The notes beneath the pieces were generated by a model that made no database searches, was not told the origin of the DNA, and saw nothing but the letters and a program-made list of their open reading frames with translations. Position numbers and translations under genes: made by a program. DNA of 60,663 nt from Trebouxia sp. TZW2008 (taxonomy: Eukaryota; Chlorophyta; Trebouxiophyceae; Trebouxiales; Trebouxiaceae): assembly GCA_002118135.1 (NCBI GenBank), contig BDIU01000171.1, positions 1-60,663 on the forward strand, read 5' to 3'. Position 1 is the stretch's first letter. The number at the start of each line of letters is the position of its first letter. Shown here one piece after another: positions 57,700 to 60,663 of the stretch.

Positions 57700-58979
57700 G
57701 GTTCCACTCCGCCATCAAAGGCGATGAGTTGGGTATGAAGACACGGTTGCAAGGAAGGCGTGTGGACTGGCTGTTGTATCAGCTGGTATATGAGGTATGA
57801 CACATAACATTGTTTAGCTGCTGCTGTGATGTGCAGCTTGTGAAGTGTTGCAATCACATGAAATAGCAAAAAAGCAGGCGCTGATACATTCATTGCAGTG
57901 CTTGTAGCGACGCACAAGACCATTTGCAGTGCATTTGTACTATCAAAGAGCTCTTTGCAGGACAAGATCAAGCTGTGGCATCAGCTGTGATGGCAGCTCA
58001 GCACATTGAGGACAATATGGTGCAATTTTTGGACAGCACTGGACATTCAGCTCATGTCACCAGCATGCAAGACAGCTCTGTCAACTACGAGGTGACAGGG
58101 GCAGGCTCAGCTGCATACAGCTGCACATGTCCCCAAGGTCAGCTGCACATGTGCAAGCATGTGGTCAAGGTTGTCAGCTTCAGCACAGGCTATTTAGGTG
58201 CTCAGATCATTCAGGCACTTGGCACATGAGCAGGATCTAGCTTGCAAGGGCTTGACAGGCTGCAAGGCAGCACGCAGTCAGATGCTGCCCAAGATGAGAT
58301 GACTCAGCTACAGGAGCGTTACGCTCTAGACAGCTCAGACATTGCTCCCAAGCCAGCTGATCAGCCACAGCGAGCTGCGCAGCAGTCACATGACAGCGTC
58401 GGCTGCCAACAGCAGATTGACACAGCTTTCCAGCAGCTGTTAGGTGAAGTGGCAGACAATCCTCAGCTGCAGCAGCACTTGCTCAGCCAGCTTCGGCAAG
58501 TACAGGGCAGTATAGCCACTATCAAAGCCAGCCACGCAACAGGAACAGCTCATCCCATGGCAGTTCTTGACAGGGTGCAGGATGACTGGGGCAACTCCCT
58601 AGTGCGCAAGAAGGCAGTACTGGATGGCTTGCCCAAGCAACGCAAGCGGCAGAAGCAGACAGGCAGCTGAGACACAGCAGCTGAGCAGGAAGCTGAGCCT
58701 TTCAACAAGGCTGCTGCAGCCAGGAAAAAGCAAGGTCCCAGACAGCAAGCCCAAATTGCTTCTTCTGGCAAGGAGAACTCACCTGCTGCAGCCAATGCCG
58801 TCACAGATGCCCAGCTTCCAAAGGCAGCAGCGCAGATCAGCGAGGCAAAACCTCCGACAGCTCATATGGCTAAGTGCGGCCAGTGCGCTAAATGCCAGAA
58901 CCCCACAAGCAGGAAGGGCTGCCTCCGTAACAAAGCGCGACGGGAAGAACTAGCTGCAGCCTCTAAGCTCACGACTTAG
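57700..58979 (+). CDS. SWIM zinc-finger protein, interrupted by in-frame TGAs
   Basis: Exon 57700-57794 encodes FHSAIKGDELGMKTRLQGRR, then VDWLLYQLVYE. A phase-matching acceptor at 57929 leads to CICTIKELFAGQDQAVASAV and a SWIM finger, YSCTCPQGQLHMCKHVVK (C-x-C-x6-C-x-H), near residue 100. SWIM domains bind nucleic acid or protein and accompany MULE-type transposases, whose C terminus has a similar R-x-D-W-L-L stretch. The same frame goes through TGA at 58227 into GSSLQGLDRLQGSTQSDAAQ, through TGA at 58668 into DTAAEQEAEPFNKAAAARKK, and ends at TAG (58977) after KCGQCAKCQNPTSRKGCLRN, which resembles half a CXXC finger. The first stop could be removed by a 60-base intron after CKHVVK. For the second I see no good short intron. 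Decayed gene or element is likeliest. Confidence 0.55.
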
Positions 58980-59831
58980 CCATTTTTCGCAAAGTTGACC
59001 GCCTACTACACTTACGTACACTGTAATGACAAAATCACCGCGTTGAGCTCTGAGTTCGATCGCATCGGCGCTGCGGCTTGAGCGTCGGTGGCGGATGGGA
59101 TACTAGCCTAGGATCCGGTGTGTATTAACGCTGGGGGGATTTTACATCCCTCCGTCGTACAGCCAGAACGGGCATGTGGTAGCTCCAGAAACCCTGCCTG
59201 TTCAGCAAAGACAATTGCTTCTTCTTTCTGTCGCGGACTGTGTCGGGTTCCGGCTTTTGGCAGCGTCTGCAATCTGTTGGGCAGCTGCTGTGATACGATC
59301 CCCTGGTGGAAGCGTGACAGTCTTAGCTGCCCAGCACTCGTTTATTGTCACACAGTCAGGCGGCAGACAACTTGTCAGCTCTTACTTTCTCTTGTGTGTT
59401 GCTGAGCCCAGTCGCGGCACAAGCGTTGCTTCTGGTTCAGCAGTGAAGCTGAAGCTTTGCGCTGGCGCGTCAGCAAGGCTCTAAGCTTGGCGCGAGTTAG
59501 AGGTACGGAAGCATTGACCACGCTGCACCGGCAAATGCTTTGCAGACGCATTTTTGAACCGCATCAGCGCCAGATTTGGAGCGCGGTCTGAAGTTTTTGC
59601 TGGTCCAAGCTTGCTTTCCAAAGCAGGAACGCAGCTGCTCACTCTGCGCAGCTCGCAGACAACTTGAATAGTGCACAAGGCTTTGATGCAGGCTGTCATG
59701 CATGTGGATGTCCTGCTCATACATCCAGTCAATTGCTTTAGCCATACCATAGGATTCCTGGGCTTGAGGCACCGTTTTTGCAAACTCACAAGTCTTTGCA
59801 TGCTCCGAGGCTCTTTGTGCTTTGCTACAGC
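58980..59831. other. intergenic, nothing supported
   Basis: Frames of about 100 codons overlap on both strands at 59118-59801 without recognisable motifs. The promoter of the gene at 59832 should lie here. Confidence 0.4.
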
Positions 59832-60510
59832 ATGACTACAGTCAGCGAACTAGTGGACAAGGGCGATATTCCTGAACAGCGCAAGAAACATGTCAAGAGT
59901 CTTTTGCACAGCTTGGGATATGCAGCAGGCAGTGCAGTGGGCAAGGCTTTTGTGAAGCTCACCAAAAAGGACATGACAGACGCAGGCGTGAGCACTGCAG
60001 ATGCCAACGCCATACTAGCTGAAGTGGAGTCATTGCAAGGTAGCCTACTTTGCTGATGTCAGAATGTTGCACTCAGCTTAATGATTCTTGGTTCATGGTC
60101 TCCCAAGGTATGCTAGTGCACACTTTAAAATGAAGCAATTGGAGCGTCATTCAGCCGTGATTCAGTGGATGTTCGCTTGCAGGGTCCTCAGTTGGAGGCG
60201 TGGCTGCACAAAATACAGTCAGAAAATGGGGTGAGGCCTGCTAGTATAGTCTTGTTGGTGTCGATACAAGCTGATGCGCAGAAACCATGTCTTTTCAGGG
60301 AGCAATATGGTGAATGTCAAGATCAGAGGAGAAACTGCATTTTCTCCAATTCAACTGTACCTTGCGGCTGGAGAGTCTGACCAAGCCACATCTGGACATG
60401 TGTACATGGACAACATCAGGGCCATGATGCATGGACCGCCAGCGGATGTTCCAGTCATGGTTTGTGAAGACATACATGCTTCGAGAATGAAGGGAGCGCT
60501 GTTGTGTTGA
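59832..60510 (+). CDS. hypothetical protein, cut at its 3' end by a retroelement
   Basis: The ATG at 59832 opens MTTVSELVDKGDIPEQRKKH and a helical, Lys/Ala-rich stretch ending at AEVESLQG before GTAGCC. Two further exons fit: about 60182-60230 (GPQLEAWLHKIQSENG) and from about 60299 (SNMVNVKIRGETAFSPIQLY, then GHVYMDNIRAMMHGPPADVP) to a stop at 60510. Integrase-like sequence begins at the same point. I do not recognise the family. The last codons and stop may come from the inserted element. Confidence 0.45.
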
Positions 60511-60512
60511 CA

Positions 60513-60663
60513 TACGCCCTCACGCATGCCTGGCCACCAGTACAGCCTGTCTACAAGGGGAAGTGTCAGTGTAGATCTGATCACTCAGCTTCCCATGACC
60601 AAGTCTGGTAACACTCAGATTGTGGTCTTTGTGGACAGACTCAGCAAGATGGTGCACTTTGCA
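60513..60663. mobile_element. Ty3/gypsy-type integrase fragments, head to head
   Basis: On the plus strand 60560-60663 reads GSVSVDLITQLPMTKSGNTQ, then IVVFVDRLSKMVHFA, the start of the integrase catalytic core of Ty3/gypsy retrotransposons, and runs off the window. On the minus strand 60552-60513 reads RLYWWPGMREGV, the end of the integrase zinc-binding region, which in an intact element lies upstream on the same strand. The two pieces point away from each other, so at least one is inverted. Only fragments are present here; the rest may lie beyond 60663. Confidence 0.7.

Noticed and set aside
58227..58670. Selenoprotein or alternative genetic code for the two TGA codons
   Set aside because: Other genes here use TGA as a normal stop (for example at 6516 and 27261-27259), and the contexts are not redox motifs. 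Decay or splicing is simpler, though the observation is kept as a finding.
1..60663. tRNA, rRNA or spliceosomal RNA genes
   Set aside because: I looked for T-arm-like GGTTCRANNCC with matching stems and for known RNA cores on both strands and found none I could support. A covariance-model scan would be decisive.

Overview
The window is nuclear DNA of a green alga or close relative (Viridiplantae, most likely Chlorophyta). By eye the base composition is balanced, and genes are split by many GT-AG introns of roughly 50 to 900 bases. Support for the lineage comes from a plant-type p300/CBP histone acetyltransferase (TAZ1, PHD, HAT, ZZ, TAZ2, no bromodomain), a thylakoid-lumen type FKBP immunophilin and an organellar MnmG/MTO1 enzyme. 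I cannot name the species.

Layout. 0-6.5 kb: a BTB/POZ gene (minus), a 2.4-kb DNA transposon with terminal inverted repeats, and a small Cys-containing ORF. 7-18 kb: a minus-strand array of three RNase D/EXD1-like DEDDy exonuclease genes. The first has doubled exons. The third is truncated exactly where an orphan U-box exon on the plus strand begins. 18.4-26.7 kb: MnmG (plus). 27-28.7 kb: cysteine-rich ORFs. 28.6-32.4 kb: a roughly 2-kb segmental tandem duplication containing the 5' end of the acetyltransferase gene. 30-47 kb: the HAC/p300-like gene; I could assemble 24 exons in continuous phase (about 1,487 aa). 48-49 kb: a dual-specificity phosphatase (minus, 4 exons, 182 aa). 49.7-52.7 kb: an FKBP16-3-like gene ending in a 17-nt terminal exon. 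55.6-57 kb: a possible trypsin-like protease (minus). 57.7-59 kb: a SWIM zinc-finger ORF with two in-frame TGA codons. 59.8-60.7 kb: a small hypothetical gene cut by Ty3/gypsy-type integrase fragments.

The most striking property cuts across genes. Almost every recognisable gene carries degenerate local copies of its own exons, including flanking splice-site sequence, in the adjacent introns. I call these exon echoes. They occur at least ten times in MnmG, more than ten times in HAC, several times in the exonuclease gene and once in FKBP. They look like repeated short tandem DNA duplications that then decay. This is the feature of the window I would follow up first.

The genes do not form one pathway. 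They are ordinary nuclear genes for organellar tRNA modification, chromatin acetylation, phosphatase signalling, lumenal proline isomerisation and RNA processing, lying among mobile-element remnants. Exon coordinates are my own splice predictions from sequence alone.
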